Source of the DNA: Mesonia phycicola
GTDB taxonomy: Bacteria > Bacteroidota > Bacteroidia > Flavobacteriales > Flavobacteriaceae
DNA length: 64,000 nt
Direction: 5' to 3'
Assembly (NCBI RefSeq): GCF_900141885.1
Contig: NZ_FQYY01000005.1
Location: 306,422-370,421 of the forward strand
Position 1 is the first letter of the stretch, and every line of letters begins with the position of its first letter. The position numbers and the translations under genes were made by a program. Below the pieces are notes generated by a model. The model was not told where the DNA came from and did no database searches. It saw only the letters and a program-made list of their open reading frames with translations. Shown piece by piece: positions 28,518 to 39,815 of the stretch.

Positions 28518-28549
28518 AATGCTGAAGTTATTGCTTCAGCATTTTTTTG
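28518..28549 (+). terminator. Intrinsic terminator after the SGNH gene
   Basis: 10-bp inverted repeat (28518-28527 and 28534-28543) followed by a T-run. Confidence 0.85.
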
Positions 28550-28615
28550 TTGTATAAATAGGTTAAATCTGTTTGTGAAAATAGAATAGATCTTTAATTT
28601 TAAATAAAATTAGAT

Positions 28616-28963
28616 ATGAAAACAATATTAAAAATTTTAATAACAGCTTTTATTGTAGTTGCCCTAGCTAACCTTTTGTCTGGTGTGGCTATTAATAATT
28701 ACTTTACAGGCTTAATTGTTGCAGCTGTACTTGGTTTAATGAACTTAATAGTAAAACCAATACTTGTTATGCTTACCCTCCCTGTTACAGTAGTAACATT
28801 TGGTTTATTTTTACTAGTAATAAACGCAATTATTATATTGATGGTAGACGGATTAATAGGCGGTTTTTATGTAGAAGGTTTTTGGTGGGCATTATTTTTT
28901 AGCCTCTTACTGTCGTTTTTTCAATCGGTATTATTCTCTGTTTTTAAAGACAAGAAATCATAA
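28616..28963 (+). CDS. Phage-holin-like family membrane protein (YvlD type)
   Basis: 115 residues, almost entirely membrane helices (four, at about 5-25, 28-48, 53-78 and 85-110). VAAVLGLMNLIVKPILVMLTLPVTVVTFGLFLLVINA is the signature region of the Phage_holin_4_2/YvlD family, which despite its name is a chromosomal membrane protein of unknown role. It stands alone between a terminator and the tig promoter. Confidence 0.9.
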   Translation: MKTILKILITAFIVVALANLLSGVAINNYFTGLIVAAVLGLMNLIVKPILVMLTLPVTVVTFGLFLLVINAIIILMVDGLIGGFYVEGFWWALFFSLLLSFFQSVLFSVFKDKKS

Positions 28964-28974
28964 ACATTAAAAAC

Positions 28975-29005
28975 TTGGTTGGCAGGCAAATAAATTGTAA
29001 TTTTG
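28975..29005 (+). promoter_or_regulatory. Housekeeping promoter of tig
   Basis: TTG at 28975-28977, 20 bp spacing, then TAATTTTG at 28998-29005. This is an exact match to the Bacteroidota primary-sigma consensus. Transcription should begin near 29011, about 22 nt before the ATG. Confidence 0.8.
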
Positions 29006-29032
29006 CACACCAATTTTTTAGAAGTATAAAGA

Positions 29033-30355
29033 ATGAACATCACAAGAGAAAATATTGACGAGCTTAATGCAGTAGTGAAAGTTGAAATCTCAAAAGAAGA
29101 TTACAGCCCAAAAGTTGAAAAAATCTTAAAAGATTATCGTAAAAGTGCTAATATCCCAGGTTTTAGAAAAGGTCACGTGCCAATGGGCTTAGTGAAAAAA
29201 CAATACGGTCAGGCAGTACTTGTAGATGAGGTTAATAAACTTCTTCAAGAAAACTTAAATAAATATTTAACAGAAGAGAAGTTAGATGTTTTAGGAAATC
29301 CGCTTCCTAAAGAACAAGCAGATTTTGATTGGGATAAAGATGACTATTCTTTTGAATTTGAATTAGGTCTTTCTCCTAAATTTGAAGTAGATCTTAAAAC
29401 AAAAGAGCCAATTACGCATTATCAAATCGTTGCAGATGATGAGATGATTGATAATCAGGTGAAAACCATACAAAAACAATATGGTAAGTTGGTTTCTAAA
29501 GAAGAAGCTGCAGAAGGTGATTTAGTAGCAGGTACTTTTAAAAATGAAGAAGAAGGTATAGAGAATACAACAACTTTTCCTTTAGATAAGTTAAAAGGAA
29601 AACGTAACCTTAATAAATTTGTAGGAGCTAAAGTAGGTGATACTATTACTTTAAAAACAAAAAGTCTTTTTGAAGACGATCACGATTTAATTGAGTTTTT
29701 AAAAGTAGAGCACGATAAAGCACACGGTTTAGATGTAGAAGTTACTTTTGAGATAACTGAAATTAATCAACAAGAACCAGCAGAATTAAATCAAGAACTT
29801 TTTGATAAGTTGTTTGGTGAAGGTAACGTAACTAGCGTAGAAGAGCTAAAAGAAAAAATTAAAGAAGATGCAGAAAATCAATTTAAACAACAAAGCGACC
29901 AGCAGTTGTTAAATGATGTGACAGAAGCTTTAATAGAAAAAACTAAGTTTGATCTTCCTGCAGAGTTTTTACAACGTTGGATTATGGTAAGTGGAGAAAA
30001 GCAACTTACAGCAGAAGAAGCAAAAGAAGAATACGAAAAAAGTGAAAAAGGTTTACGTTTTCAATTAATTGAAGGTAAATTAATTCAAGAAAATGAGCTT
30101 CAAGTTCAATTAGAAGAGATTAAAGATCTAACTAAAGATCGTATCAAAATGCAAATGGCGCAATTTGGTCAAATGGATCCTTCAGAAAAAGATTTAGAAG
30201 ATATTACTGCTAGAGTACTTTCTAACCAAGATGAGGTAAAGAAATTATCAGAGCAGGTAATGAGTCAAAAAGTATTAGAATTCTATAAAGAGAACGTTAA
30301 CCTAGAGCAAAAAGAAGTTACTTACGAAAATTTTGTTAAGGAAGTATATAACTAG
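29033..30355 (+). CDS. tig: Trigger factor
   Basis: Ribosome-bound chaperone of 440 residues. The N-terminal ribosome-binding domain carries IPGFRKGHVPMGLVKKQYG, matching the GFRxGxxP signature. The middle shows a reduced FKBP-like domain and the rest is the helical arms domain. The start ATG fits the promoter at 28975-29005. A terminator separates it from clpP, although the three genes tig, clpP and clpX remain adjacent as in many bacteria. Confidence 0.95.
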   Translation: MNITRENIDELNAVVKVEISKEDYSPKVEKILKDYRKSANIPGFRKGHVPMGLVKKQYGQAVLVDEVNKLLQENLNKYLTEEKLDVLGNPLPKEQADFDWDKDDYSFEFELGLSPKFEVDLKTKEPITHYQIVADDEMIDNQVKTIQKQYGKLVSKEEAAEGDLVAGTFKNEEEGIENTTTFPLDKLKGKRNLNKFVGAKVGDTITLKTKSLFEDDHDLIEFLKVEHDKAHGLDVEVTFEITEINQQEPAELNQELFDKLFGEGNVTSVEELKEKIKEDAENQFKQQSDQQLLNDVTEALIEKTKFDLPAEFLQRWIMVSGEKQLTAEEAKEEYEKSEKGLRFQLIEGKLIQENELQVQLEEIKDLTKDRIKMQMAQFGQMDPSEKDLEDITARVLSNQDEVKKLSEQVMSQKVLEFYKENVNLEQKEVTYENFVKEVYN

Positions 30356-30382
30356 TCTTTTAAAGAATTAATAGCTATCTTT

Positions 30383-30419
30383 AAGGCGTTAAACCAATAT
30401 GGAATAACGCCTTTTTTTA
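30383..30419 (+). terminator. Intrinsic terminator between tig and clpP
   Basis: 9-bp inverted repeat (30383-30391 and 30405-30413) with a T-run to 30419. Confidence 0.8.
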
Positions 30420-30466
30420 TAACTATAAGCACGATTTTTATTTAAAATCAGAAAGGAAAATTAACT

Positions 30467-31147
30467 ATGGATTTCGGAAAAGAATTTGAAAAATTTGCTG
30501 TAAAAGATCAAGGTATCAACAGTAATTATTATACAAAGATTGTAAGTAGCATGATGCCAGTTGGCATGACGCCAAATATTATAGAAGAACGCCAAATGAA
30601 TGCGGTAGCAATGGACGTTTTTTCTCGTTTAATGATGGATAGAATCATTTTTATGGGTACTGGTATTAACGATCAAATTGCAAACATCATTCAAGCACAA
30701 CTTTTATTTTTAGAAAGTACAGATGCTAATAAAGATATTCAAATCTATATTAACTCTCCAGGAGGTAGCGTTTATGCAGGTTTAGGTATTTATGATACTA
30801 TGCAGTTTATCAAGCCAGACGTAGCAACTATTTGTACGGGTATGGCAGCTTCTATGGGGGCGGTATTACTTTGCGCAGGAGAAAAAGGAAAGCGTAGTGC
30901 ATTGCCACACTCTAGAGTAATGATTCATCAACCTTTAGGTGGTGCGCAAGGGCAAGCAAGTGATATAGAAATTACTGCACGTGAAATTTTAATTTTAAAA
31001 GAAGAACTTTATAATATTATTGCTAAACACAGTGGGCAGTCTTATGATAAAGTACATGAAGATAGTGATCGTGATTACTGGATGAAGGCAGATAAAGCTA
31101 AAGAATACGGTATGATTGATGAAATTTTAGTGAGAGAGAAAGAGTAA
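30467..31147 (+). CDS. clpP: ATP-dependent Clp protease proteolytic subunit
   Basis: Serine peptidase chamber of ClpXP, 226 residues. The catalytic serine is in [11 protein letters not shown], the histidine in [11 protein letters not shown] and the aspartate in the SDRDYWM block. The [10 protein letters not shown] oxyanion strand is intact. The N-terminus is about 25 residues longer than in E. coli. It is 3 bp from clpX, forming an operon. Confidence 0.97.
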   Translation: MDFGKEFEKFAVKDQGINSNYYTKIVSSMMPVGMTPNIIEERQMNAVAMDVFSRLMMDRIIFMGTGINDQIANIIQAQLLFLESTDANKDIQIYINSPGGSVYAGLGIYDTMQFIKPDVATICTGMAASMGAVLLCAGEKGKRSALPHSRVMIHQPLGGAQGQASDIEITAREILILKEELYNIIAKHSGQSYDKVHEDSDRDYWMKADKAKEYGMIDEILVREKE

Positions 31148-31150
31148 CTT

Positions 31151-32383
31151 ATGGCGAAAGAAGAATTAGAATGTTCTTTCTGTGGAAGAAAGAAACCTGA
31201 AACAAATTTATTAATTGCAGGCTTAGACGCACATATTTGTGATCGTTGTATTGAGCAAGCGCACGGTATAGTAGTAGAAGAGTCTAAGCAAGAAGGTACT
31301 AACGAGCTTTCTTCAGAATTAATGCTTCGTAAACCGAAGTCTATTAAAACTTTTTTAGAAGACTATGTAATTGGTCAAGATTATACTAAAAAAGTGCTTT
31401 CTGTTGCAGTTTATAACCACTACAAGCGTTTGTTGCAGCCAAAAGATGAAGATGATATTGAAATACAAAAAAGTAACATCATCATGGTTGGGCAAACAGG
31501 TACAGGTAAAACCTTAATGGCAAAAACCATTGCAAAAATGCTTAATGTGCCTTTGGCAATTGTAGATGCTACGGTTTTAACAGAGGCAGGTTATGTGGGA
31601 GAAGATGTAGAGAGTATTTTAACTCGTTTGCTACAAGCAGCAGATTATAATTTAGAAAAAGCACAGCAGGGTATCGTTTTTATAGATGAGATCGATAAAA
31701 TTGCACGTAAAAGTGATAACCCTTCAATTACACGTGATGTGAGTGGGGAAGGAGTGCAACAAGCTTTATTAAAGCTATTAGAAGGTACTACAGTAAACGT
31801 TCCGCCAAAAGGAGGGAGAAAGCATCCAGATCAAAAATTTATTGAGGTAGATACGAGTAATATTTTATTTATTGCTGGTGGAGCTTTTGATGGTATTGAG
31901 CGCAATATTTCTAAACGTTTAAATATTCAAGCAGTTGGTTATTCGGCTTCTAGAAGTGAAGATGAAATAGAAAAAGAAAACCTATTAAAATATATTATCC
32001 CAAAAGATTTAAAAGATTTTGGTTTAATACCTGAAATTATAGGTCGTTTGCCAGTGCTTACTTACATGAATCCGCTTGACGCAGAAACATTAAGAGCTAT
32101 TTTAACAGAACCTAAAAACGCTTTAGTAAAACAGTATAAAAAACTTTTTGCTATGGATGATATTGAATTTGATATCACCGAAGGTGCTTTAGATTATATT
32201 GTTGAAAAAGCTATTGAATATAAGCTTGGTGCAAGAGGTTTGCGTTCACTTTGTGAAGCTATTTTAACCGATGCAATGTTTGATTTACCAGAAAGTGGTG
32301 AAACCGAATTTAAAGTAACAAAATCTTATGCTGAAAAGGCATTGCAGAAATCTACTATTAAAAAGCTGAAAGCAGTTTCTTAA
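31151..32383 (+). CDS. clpX: ATP-dependent Clp protease ATP-binding subunit ClpX
   Basis: AAA+ unfoldase of 410 residues. An N-terminal C4 zinc finger ([10 protein letters not shown]...CDRC) at about 8-36 precedes the AAA+ module with Walker A GQTGTGKT, Walker B FIDEIDK, and the sensor-2 region KLGARGLRS. It delivers substrates to ClpP encoded just upstream. Confidence 0.97.
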   Translation: MAKEELECSFCGRKKPETNLLIAGLDAHICDRCIEQAHGIVVEESKQEGTNELSSELMLRKPKSIKTFLEDYVIGQDYTKKVLSVAVYNHYKRLLQPKDEDDIEIQKSNIIMVGQTGTGKTLMAKTIAKMLNVPLAIVDATVLTEAGYVGEDVESILTRLLQAADYNLEKAQQGIVFIDEIDKIARKSDNPSITRDVSGEGVQQALLKLLEGTTVNVPPKGGRKHPDQKFIEVDTSNILFIAGGAFDGIERNISKRLNIQAVGYSASRSEDEIEKENLLKYIIPKDLKDFGLIPEIIGRLPVLTYMNPLDAETLRAILTEPKNALVKQYKKLFAMDDIEFDITEGALDYIVEKAIEYKLGARGLRSLCEAILTDAMFDLPESGETEFKVTKSYAEKALQKSTIKKLKAVS

Positions 32384-32406
32384 TCTATGTAGGTTGTCTA
32401 GTAAAG

Positions 32407-32440
32407 CATTATTCTAAATTTATTTCAGAATAGAATAATG
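32407..32440 (+). repeat. 10-bp inverted repeat after clpX
   Basis: Perfect arms CATTATTCTA (32407-32416) and TAGAATAATG (32431-32440), separated by 14 nt. It is A/T-rich without its own T-run and lies just before the true terminator. It may protect the clpXP mRNA 3' end. Confidence 0.45.
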
Positions 32441-32460
32441 TTTAAAGTTTAATAAAAAAA

Positions 32461-32488
32461 GCCCGCTAAATCTAGCGGGCTTTTTTTT
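32461..32488 (+). terminator. Intrinsic terminator after clpX (copy 1 of an identical pair)
   Basis: Stem GCCCGCTA / TAGCGGGC with loop AATC (32461-32480), followed by eight T. The same 20-bp hairpin occurs at 33049-33068. Confidence 0.92.
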
Positions 32489-32545
32489 GTTAAATTGAGT
32501 TGCTTTTTCACTATATTTATATGCTTAATCGTTAAATCATTTATT

Positions 32546-33025
32546 ATGAAAAAATTTTTTTTACTCCCAGTATTGTTATTAGGATTATCATTTGGTAGTT
32601 GTACGCAAGAAACTGAAACTTTAGAAGAACAAGAATTTAATTTAGATTTAAGTGATATATCTTTTGCTATAGATTTAGGAGAAGATTTTTTTGTTTCTAC
32701 TTATAATTTAGAAGAAGATAATTTAGATGAATTAATTAATGACCTTACAACTGAATTATATGATTTTTCTGAAGAGGATATACAAAAAGAAGGCTATATA
32801 GGCTTTGATCTTGTTATTAAAGGAACTCAAATCACAATTAAACCAATTGCGGGAACTATGACTGCTGAAGAAGTGAAATCAGGTAAAGATTGGTCTCAAC
32901 TAGGTGTTTATTCTGTATCTAATAATTTAGCTAGTAAAATTCAAGAGGTTATTAATACAGAAGATAATAATATCAATATACAAGTAAAAAGAAATACTAA
33001 AAATGCCAGCTTGTTTTTAGGATAA
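32546..33025 (+). CDS. Small lipoprotein of unknown function
   Basis: Unrecognised acidic protein. The ATG at 32546 gives 159 residues with an ideal lipobox (LGLSFGSC, Cys19). A longer frame upstream adds 17 hydrophobic residues that do not fit. The mature part is rich in Asp and Glu up to about residue 90, then beta-rich with LVIKGTQITIKP. The gene is enclosed by two identical terminators, one after clpX and one before groL, and has no partner. Confidence 0.75.
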   Translation: MKKFFLLPVLLLGLSFGSCTQETETLEEQEFNLDLSDISFAIDLGEDFFVSTYNLEEDNLDELINDLTTELYDFSEEDIQKEGYIGFDLVIKGTQITIKPIAGTMTAEEVKSGKDWSQLGVYSVSNNLASKIQEVINTEDNNINIQVKRNTKNASLFLG

Positions 33026-33048
33026 ATAAAATTTTAAATAATAAAAAA

Positions 33049-33073
33049 GCCCGCTAAATCTAGCGGGCTTTTT
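33049..33073. terminator. Intrinsic terminator (copy 2 of an identical pair)
   Basis: Same stem and loop as at 32461-32480. T-rich on the plus strand and A-rich on its left, so it can end both the lipoprotein gene and the convergent groL. Confidence 0.9.
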
Positions 33074-33092
33074 ATTAGGTTAAAAAATGATT

Positions 33093-34736
<1,644 letters not shown>

Positions 34737-34786
34737 TTAATTTTTTATTTGTTTGATTTTTGAAATAAATTCTAAATCGAGATTAA

Positions 34787-35062
34787 TTAAAGAACGCCTA
34801 ATATTTCGGCTTCTTTCATGATTAAGTAATCTTTACCTTCTAATTTAAGCTCAGTACCAGAAAACTTACCGTAAAGAACTTGATCACCTTCTTTTACAGT
34901 CATGTCATGGTCTTTAGTACCATTACCAACAGCAACTACTTTACCTTGTTGAGGTTTTTCTTTAGCAGAGTCTGGAATGTATATACCAGATGCTGTTTTA
35001 GTTTCTGCCGCCACGGGCTCTACTACAACTCTATCAGCTAGAGGTTTAAATTTTAATCCCAT
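34787..35062 (-). CDS. groS: Co-chaperonin GroES
   Basis: 91 residues. It begins [16 protein letters not shown], has the mobile-loop region [18 protein letters not shown], and ends with the usual EILGVL. It caps the GroEL cavity and is first in the groS-groL operon, with a near-consensus promoter at 35111-35141. Confidence 0.97.
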   Translation of the reverse strand: MGLKFKPLADRVVVEPVAAETKTASGIYIPDSAKEKPQQGKVVAVGNGTKDHDMTVKEGDQVLYGKFSGTELKLEGKDYLIMKEAEILGVL

Positions 35063-35110
35063 TATAAAAATATTTTAAAAGTTATTTTAATGTTTGGCTT
35101 TTGGATATTC

Positions 35111-35141
35111 GAAAATTATGCCAATGAATGTTTGCTGCCAA
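35111..35141 (-). promoter_or_regulatory. Promoter of groS-groL
   Basis: On the minus strand: TTG (35139-35141), 20 bp spacing, TAATTTTC (35111-35118), which differs from TAnnTTTG only in the last base. No CIRCE operator is visible between it and groS. Confidence 0.6.
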
Positions 35142-35144
35142 TAG

Positions 35145-35187
35145 GCAAAAAAAAATGCCAACTTGTCATTGACAGTTGGCATTTTTA
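35145..35187 (-). terminator. Intrinsic terminator after secG
   Basis: Long hairpin with AAATGCCAAC / GTTGGCATTT outer arms and TGTCA / TGACA inner arms (35153-35184). A run of nine T lies on the minus strand. It separates secG from groS. Confidence 0.85.
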
Positions 35188-35208
35188 TGTGTGTTTGTAA
35201 GTAGTAGT

Positions 35209-35541
35209 TTACTCGCTATCTTCTGTAGTTGCAGCAGGAGTTTCTTGTGCTGGTACTTCTGTAGCTGGAGCGGCATTATCACCTCCAATAATTCTAGATT
35301 CAGACCCTTCTCCATTACCCATAATAGCAACGTTAGATAGCAAAATTAGCACTAATAAAACAGTAGCTAATGTCCAGGTACTTTTATCTAAAAAATTTGT
35401 GGTGTTTTGTGCACCACCAACTTGAGCACCGCCACCACCAAATGATGAAGATAAACCTCCCCCTTTAGGGTTTTGAACCATAATCACAACGATTAGCAAA
35501 AATGCAACGATAACGATTAAAACTAAAAATATTGTAAACAT
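35209..35541 (-). CDS. secG: Preprotein translocase subunit SecG
   Basis: 110 residues with two membrane helices (about 2-22 and 55-75) joined by the loop QNPKGGGLSSSFGGGGAQ, the SecG signature. The C-terminus is a low-complexity Ala/Glu/Thr tail. It belongs to the SecYEG channel. It is the last gene of the miaB operon and follows the TPR gene by 1 bp. Confidence 0.94.
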   Translation of the reverse strand: MFTIFLVLIVIVAFLLIVVIMVQNPKGGGLSSSFGGGGAQVGGAQNTTNFLDKSTWTLATVLLVLILLSNVAIMGNGEGSESRIIGGDNAAPATEVPAQETPAATTEDSE

Positions 35542-35542
35542 A

Positions 35543-36379
35543 TTATGAACTTTTATTTTCTTGTAACTTTTTTATTTCCTGAATTTGGTCTGCAAATAAA
35601 CCACTTTTTTCGGGATTTTTCAAAATTAATATTTTATATGCTTGAATTGCTTTAGAATAATTTTTTTGTTCTAAGTAAACTCGAGCCAATGTTTCTGTCA
35701 TTAATTGATTGCTAGGCCCTTTGTCTACTAGCTTAATCTCTTTATTTTTATTTTCTCGAGCAGGGGAAATTTTAGGATTATTGGCTATAAAATTATCTAT
35801 TAATTCAAACTTTTTAGAGATTTCTTTTCTTTTAATATTAGTTTCTGGAGCATAATCTGGTCTATTAACCTTCTTTGCACTTGCTAATTTTAACCATTCT
35901 GAGAAAGAATGTGCTTCAGATTTATTAAATTCTAAGGGTTTTTCTAAGTTTAATTGTTCTTCATTGTTTTTTTCTGAAGGTGTTGTGTCTTTTTTTGAAG
36001 CTTCAAATAAATTAGGGTCTAATACACGGTCTGCTTCTGTAAGATTCATTTTTACAGCTTCATCAAAACTTTCATTTTTAACTTCAGTAATTTCTTCAGT
36101 ATAATTTCTAGATTTAATTTCTTCTGAAATATGGTGTTGGTTGAAGTTTTTAGAGGTAATGTAGTCAAATAAAATTCTTCTATCTGCGGTGTATGCAGCT
36201 ACTTTTCTTAATTCGGCATTATAAGAGAAGTGATGATTTTGTTTTAGTCCTTTTAAGTGTAAAGCTCTAGCGGTTTGAAAATACGGAAACTCTTCTACAA
36301 TTTTTTGTAGTTGATTAGTTTGTGCTTGTGTGCAAACTTTTGGAGTGTCTATAATTTCTAAAAATTCTGTAGGGGTCAT
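35543..36379 (-). CDS. Tetratricopeptide-type protein of unknown function
   Basis: 278 residues from the ATG at 36379, which overlaps the lptE stop as TAATG. A TTG two codons upstream is less likely. The N-terminus (about 1-75) is helical with PYFQTARALHLKGLKQ. The middle is charged and disordered. The C-terminus (about 225-275) carries a TPR-like pair with LARVYLEQKNYSKAIQAYKILILKNPE. Its place between lptE and secG suggests an envelope role. Confidence 0.75.
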   Translation of the reverse strand: MTPTEFLEIIDTPKVCTQAQTNQLQKIVEEFPYFQTARALHLKGLKQNHHFSYNAELRKVAAYTADRRILFDYITSKNFNQHHISEEIKSRNYTEEITEVKNESFDEAVKMNLTEADRVLDPNLFEASKKDTTPSEKNNEEQLNLEKPLEFNKSEAHSFSEWLKLASAKKVNRPDYAPETNIKRKEISKKFELIDNFIANNPKISPARENKNKEIKLVDKGPSNQLMTETLARVYLEQKNYSKAIQAYKILILKNPEKSGLFADQIQEIKKLQENKSS

Positions 36380-36903
36380 TACCAATCTGTTAAAGACTCA
36401 TTAAATATGTCTTGTGTTAATCTAGTGAAAATTTCTTCTAAAGCAGTGTCTAAATCACTTCCTGTAAGTAAATCTGTTCCAGAATAATCATAGTAAAAAG
36501 AGAAACGTTTTTCAAAATCTTTCTCAGGGTCTTTGTTGTTGTAGTATCTAACATTTACAGCAATTGTTAATCTGGTTTGTGCTGCTGTATTATCACTTGT
36601 TGCTGTCATTGGAGAGAAGTAGTACTGCACTATTTCTCCTTCATAAATTAAATCTGCATTATTGTTTACTAAACTTAAACTGGTTTGGTTTTGAATAAAA
36701 TCTTGAAGATCGTTAGTAAACGTTCTGTCAATACCAGGTTCTATTAAGTTTGCTGTATTCTGAAAGAGGTTAACCTGAAAGGTTTTTGCGTCTCCAACAC
36801 TTGCTCCGGTAAGAGAATAAATTCCGCAGCTTTGAAATGATAAAATTGTAACAATTAAGGCAAGAGCACTTAAAAGCTTGTGGGTGTATTTAGGTGTTTT
36901 CAT
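36379..36903 (-). CDS. lptE: LptE-family LPS assembly lipoprotein
   Basis: 174 residues with a lipobox ending at Cys26 (LSFQSCGIYS), followed by GIYSLTGASV, the characteristic start of Bacteroidota LptE-like proteins. LptE plugs LptD at the outer membrane for LPS delivery. It lies one base after the sigma-54 regulator stop and overlaps the next gene by 1 nt. Confidence 0.85.
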   Translation of the reverse strand: MKTPKYTHKLLSALALIVTILSFQSCGIYSLTGASVGDAKTFQVNLFQNTANLIEPGIDRTFTNDLQDFIQNQTSLSLVNNNADLIYEGEIVQYYFSPMTATSDNTAAQTRLTIAVNVRYYNNKDPEKDFEKRFSFYYDYSGTDLLTGSDLDTALEEIFTRLTQDIFNESLTDW

Positions 36904-36904
36904 T

Positions 36905-38179
36905 TTATAAATTGTACTGTTTTATTTTTCTGTATAAAGTTCTCTCGCTAATACCTAGTTCTTCTGCGGCAGCTTTTCTTTTGCCATTGTGTCTTTCTAG
37001 AGATTTTTTTATCAATTCAATTTCTTTGTCTTGTAAAGAAAGGGTTTCTTCTTCTTCAATTTCTTCTGCAAAAGAGTATTTGTCTTCTGTGGTAGAGGTT
37101 GGGGTAGGGGTGTTGTTTTCGTAATTTTCTGGAATGTGTAGCACTTCCATTTGTTCTTCTAATTCTTCTTGGTATTGCTCTTGCTCTTCGTCGTTACCAT
37201 ATATTTTCTGAATTAGACTTTCATTTTCATTTTGTACTTGATCGCTATCATCATTTTTCATGAGTTCTAGCGTGAGTTTTTTAAGGTCGTTAAGATCACT
37301 TTTCATGTCAAATAAAACCTTGTACAAAATTTCTCGTTCATTGCTAAAATCACCTTCATTTTTTTTCTGATTCACAACAGCAGGAAGGTTATCTCCCAAA
37401 TTAGGTAAATAAGATCGCAGAGCGTTAGCATCTATAGCTCTAGTTTGTTCAAGCACAGAAATTTGTTCTGCTATATTGCGTAATTGTCTAATATTACCGC
37501 TCCATCTATATTTTTGCAATATTAAAACAGCATCATCACTTAAACGAATTGATGGCATTTTGTATTTTAAGGCAAAATCTGAAGCAAATTTTCTAAATAA
37601 TAAATGTATGTCTTCCCCTCGATCTCTTAATGGAGGTAGGTGAATTTCTACTGTACTTAATCGGTAATATAAATCTTCTCTAAATTTTTCTTTTTTAATT
37701 GCTTCAAACATATTTACGTTTGTGGCAGCTACAATTCTTACGTTGGTTTTTTGCACTTTTGAAGATCCCACTTTTATAAACTCGCCATTTTCTAATACAC
37801 GTAGTAAGCGTACTTGTGTAGTAAGTGGTAGTTCTCCTACTTCATCTAAAAAAATGGTGCCGCCATCTGCCTCTTCAAAATAACCATTACGTGTTTGAGT
37901 TGCTCCTGTAAATGCTCCCTTTTCGTGCCCAAAAAGTTCGCTATCTATAGTTCCCTCTGGTATTGCCCCGCAGTTTACTGCTATGTATTTGCCGTGTTTA
38001 CGGTGAGATAGTGAGTGAACTATTTTAGGGATACTTTCTTTACCAACTCCACTTTCTCCTGTAACTAAAACAGAAATATCTGTAGGGGCTACTTGAATAG
38101 CTTTTTCTACAGCTCTATTTAGAGCTTTGTCGTTACCAATAATACCGAAACGTTGTTTAGTTGCTTGAACTGATTCCAT
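36905..38179 (-). CDS. Sigma-54 interaction-domain (Fis family) transcriptional activator
   Basis: 424 residues. The AAA+ domain starts almost at the N-terminus: Walker A GESGVGKE at 41-48, the sigma-54 contact loop GAFTGA at 88-93, and a Walker B in GGTIFLDEVGEL. No receiver or other sensor domain precedes it. After an acidic Glu/Gln linker (about 280-385) a Fis-type helix-turn-helix (KRKAAAEELGISERTLYRKIKQ) ends the protein. How it is controlled is unclear. It is encoded between miaB and lptE with almost no spacing. Confidence 0.93.
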   Translation of the reverse strand: MESVQATKQRFGIIGNDKALNRAVEKAIQVAPTDISVLVTGESGVGKESIPKIVHSLSHRKHGKYIAVNCGAIPEGTIDSELFGHEKGAFTGATQTRNGYFEEADGGTIFLDEVGELPLTTQVRLLRVLENGEFIKVGSSKVQKTNVRIVAATNVNMFEAIKKEKFREDLYYRLSTVEIHLPPLRDRGEDIHLLFRKFASDFALKYKMPSIRLSDDAVLILQKYRWSGNIRQLRNIAEQISVLEQTRAIDANALRSYLPNLGDNLPAVVNQKKNEGDFSNEREILYKVLFDMKSDLNDLKKLTLELMKNDDSDQVQNENESLIQKIYGNDEEQEQYQEELEEQMEVLHIPENYENNTPTPTSTTEDKYSFAEEIEEEETLSLQDKEIELIKKSLERHNGKRKAAAEELGISERTLYRKIKQYNL

Positions 38180-38181
38180 AA

Positions 38182-39627
38182 TTAGTTATTATCTGAATAT
38201 CCAACTGCTTCTCCTAAAAGGGTTGCTGTGGTACAGTCATTAATTTTTACATTTACAAAATCTCCTATCTTATAATTTTCTTTCGGAAAAATAACAGTGC
38301 TGCTTTGTGAGTTTCTTCCGCTCCAATGTAGATTAGATTTTTTAGATTCTCTTTCTACAAGCACTTCTACTACTTTACCAATTTGTTGTGTTGCTCTATG
38401 GCGAGAGTGTATTTGTTGTAAATCAATTACTTCTTGTAATCTTCTTTTTTTAATTTTTTCTGGTATATCGTCTTCAAACTTTCTTCCTGCTAGGGTTCCT
38501 GGTCTTTCAGAATAAGCAAACATAAATCCGAAAGAATATTTTACATACTCCATAAGAGAGAGTGTGTCTTGGTGATCTTCTTCTGTTTCTGTAGGGAAGC
38601 CAGTAATCATATCTTGAGAGATAGCGCAATCAGGAATAATTTTCTTGATATTATCTATTAACTCAAAATACTCTTCTCTTGTATGCAAACGATTCATTTT
38701 TTTTAAAATTCGGTTGCTACCGCTTTGTACTGGTAAATGAATGTGATTACAAATGTTTTTGTATTTAGCCATTGTTTCAATTACATCTAATGTCATGTCT
38801 TGCGGATTAGATGTAGAAAAACGAACACGCATTTTAGGTTGTGATTTAGTAACCATTTCTAGTAATTGAGCAAAGCCTACAGAGGTTGCTTTTTGCATTT
38901 CTGTAGCTTTTTCAAAATCTTTTTTAAGTCCGCCGCCATACCATAAATAGCTATCTACATTTTGGCCAAGTAATGTTACTTCTTTGTAGCCTTTGTTAGC
39001 TAAATCTTCTACCTCTTGCAAAATACTTTGTGGGTTACGGCTACGTTCTCTACCGCGAGTAAAAGGTACAACGCAAAAAGTACACATATTGTCACAGCCT
39101 CGTGTAATAGAGACTAAAGCAGAAACTCCATTAGATTGTAAACGTACAGGAGATATGTCTCCATAGGTTTCTTCTTTAGACAGAATTACATTTACAGCAT
39201 TTCTACCTTCATCTATTTCTTCAATTAAATTGGGTAAATCTTTATAAGCATCTGGGCCTACTACTAAATCTACTATTTTTTCTTCTTCTAGAAATTTTTC
39301 TTTTAATCGTTCTGCCATACAACCTAGCACCCCTACTTTCATTTTAGGGTTAGTTCGTTTTACAGCATTATATTTTTCAAGACGTTTTCTAACAGTTAAC
39401 TCTGCTTTGTCTCTAATTGAGCAGGTATTTACTAATACTAGATCTGCGTCTTCTAAAGTTTGCGTAGTGTTAAAACCTTCTTTTGCTAAAATGGAAGCTA
39501 CAATTTCACTGTCACTAAAATTCATTTGGCAACCGTAACTTTCTATAAAAAGTTTACGACCATTTTCTTTAATTGGTTCCATCGCTAAAGCGCTTCCTTG
39601 TTTTTTTTCGTCAATTACCTTCTCCAT
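38182..39627 (-). CDS. miaB: tRNA-2-methylthio-N6-dimethylallyladenosine synthase
   Basis: Radical-SAM methylthiotransferase, 481 residues from ATG 39627. A TTG nine bases upstream is a weaker start. The UPF0004 domain holds the auxiliary-cluster cysteines 33, 69 and 103. The radical SAM motif is Cys178-x3-Cys182-x2-Cys185 (GCDNMCTFC). A C-terminal TRAM domain ends the protein. It modifies A37 of tRNAs reading UNN codons. It is first in an operon with a strong promoter at 39658-39689. Confidence 0.96.
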   Translation of the reverse strand: MEKVIDEKKQGSALAMEPIKENGRKLFIESYGCQMNFSDSEIVASILAKEGFNTTQTLEDADLVLVNTCSIRDKAELTVRKRLEKYNAVKRTNPKMKVGVLGCMAERLKEKFLEEEKIVDLVVGPDAYKDLPNLIEEIDEGRNAVNVILSKEETYGDISPVRLQSNGVSALVSITRGCDNMCTFCVVPFTRGRERSRNPQSILQEVEDLANKGYKEVTLLGQNVDSYLWYGGGLKKDFEKATEMQKATSVGFAQLLEMVTKSQPKMRVRFSTSNPQDMTLDVIETMAKYKNICNHIHLPVQSGSNRILKKMNRLHTREEYFELIDNIKKIIPDCAISQDMITGFPTETEEDHQDTLSLMEYVKYSFGFMFAYSERPGTLAGRKFEDDIPEKIKKRRLQEVIDLQQIHSRHRATQQIGKVVEVLVERESKKSNLHWSGRNSQSSTVIFPKENYKIGDFVNVKINDCTTATLLGEAVGYSDNN

Positions 39628-39657
39628 AAAACTCAAGGTTCAATTTATTATGAGCTG

Positions 39658-39689
39658 CAAAGATACATCTAAAACAAAACTCTGACAAA
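39658..39689 (-). promoter_or_regulatory. Promoter of the miaB operon
   Basis: Minus strand: TTTG (39686-39689), 20 bp spacing, TATCTTTG (39658-39665). Exact consensus. The predicted start is near 39651, about 24 nt before the ATG. Confidence 0.8.
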
Positions 39690-39815
39690 CTGACAGAATT
39701 AAGATTTAATATTATTATATATAGTAATAATAGAAATTGCTTGAACTTCTATTCTTGTCTTGTTTATAATGAAGAAAAACTCTTTCTTTGGTTGCTCTAA
39801 ATTAATTAGTTTATA

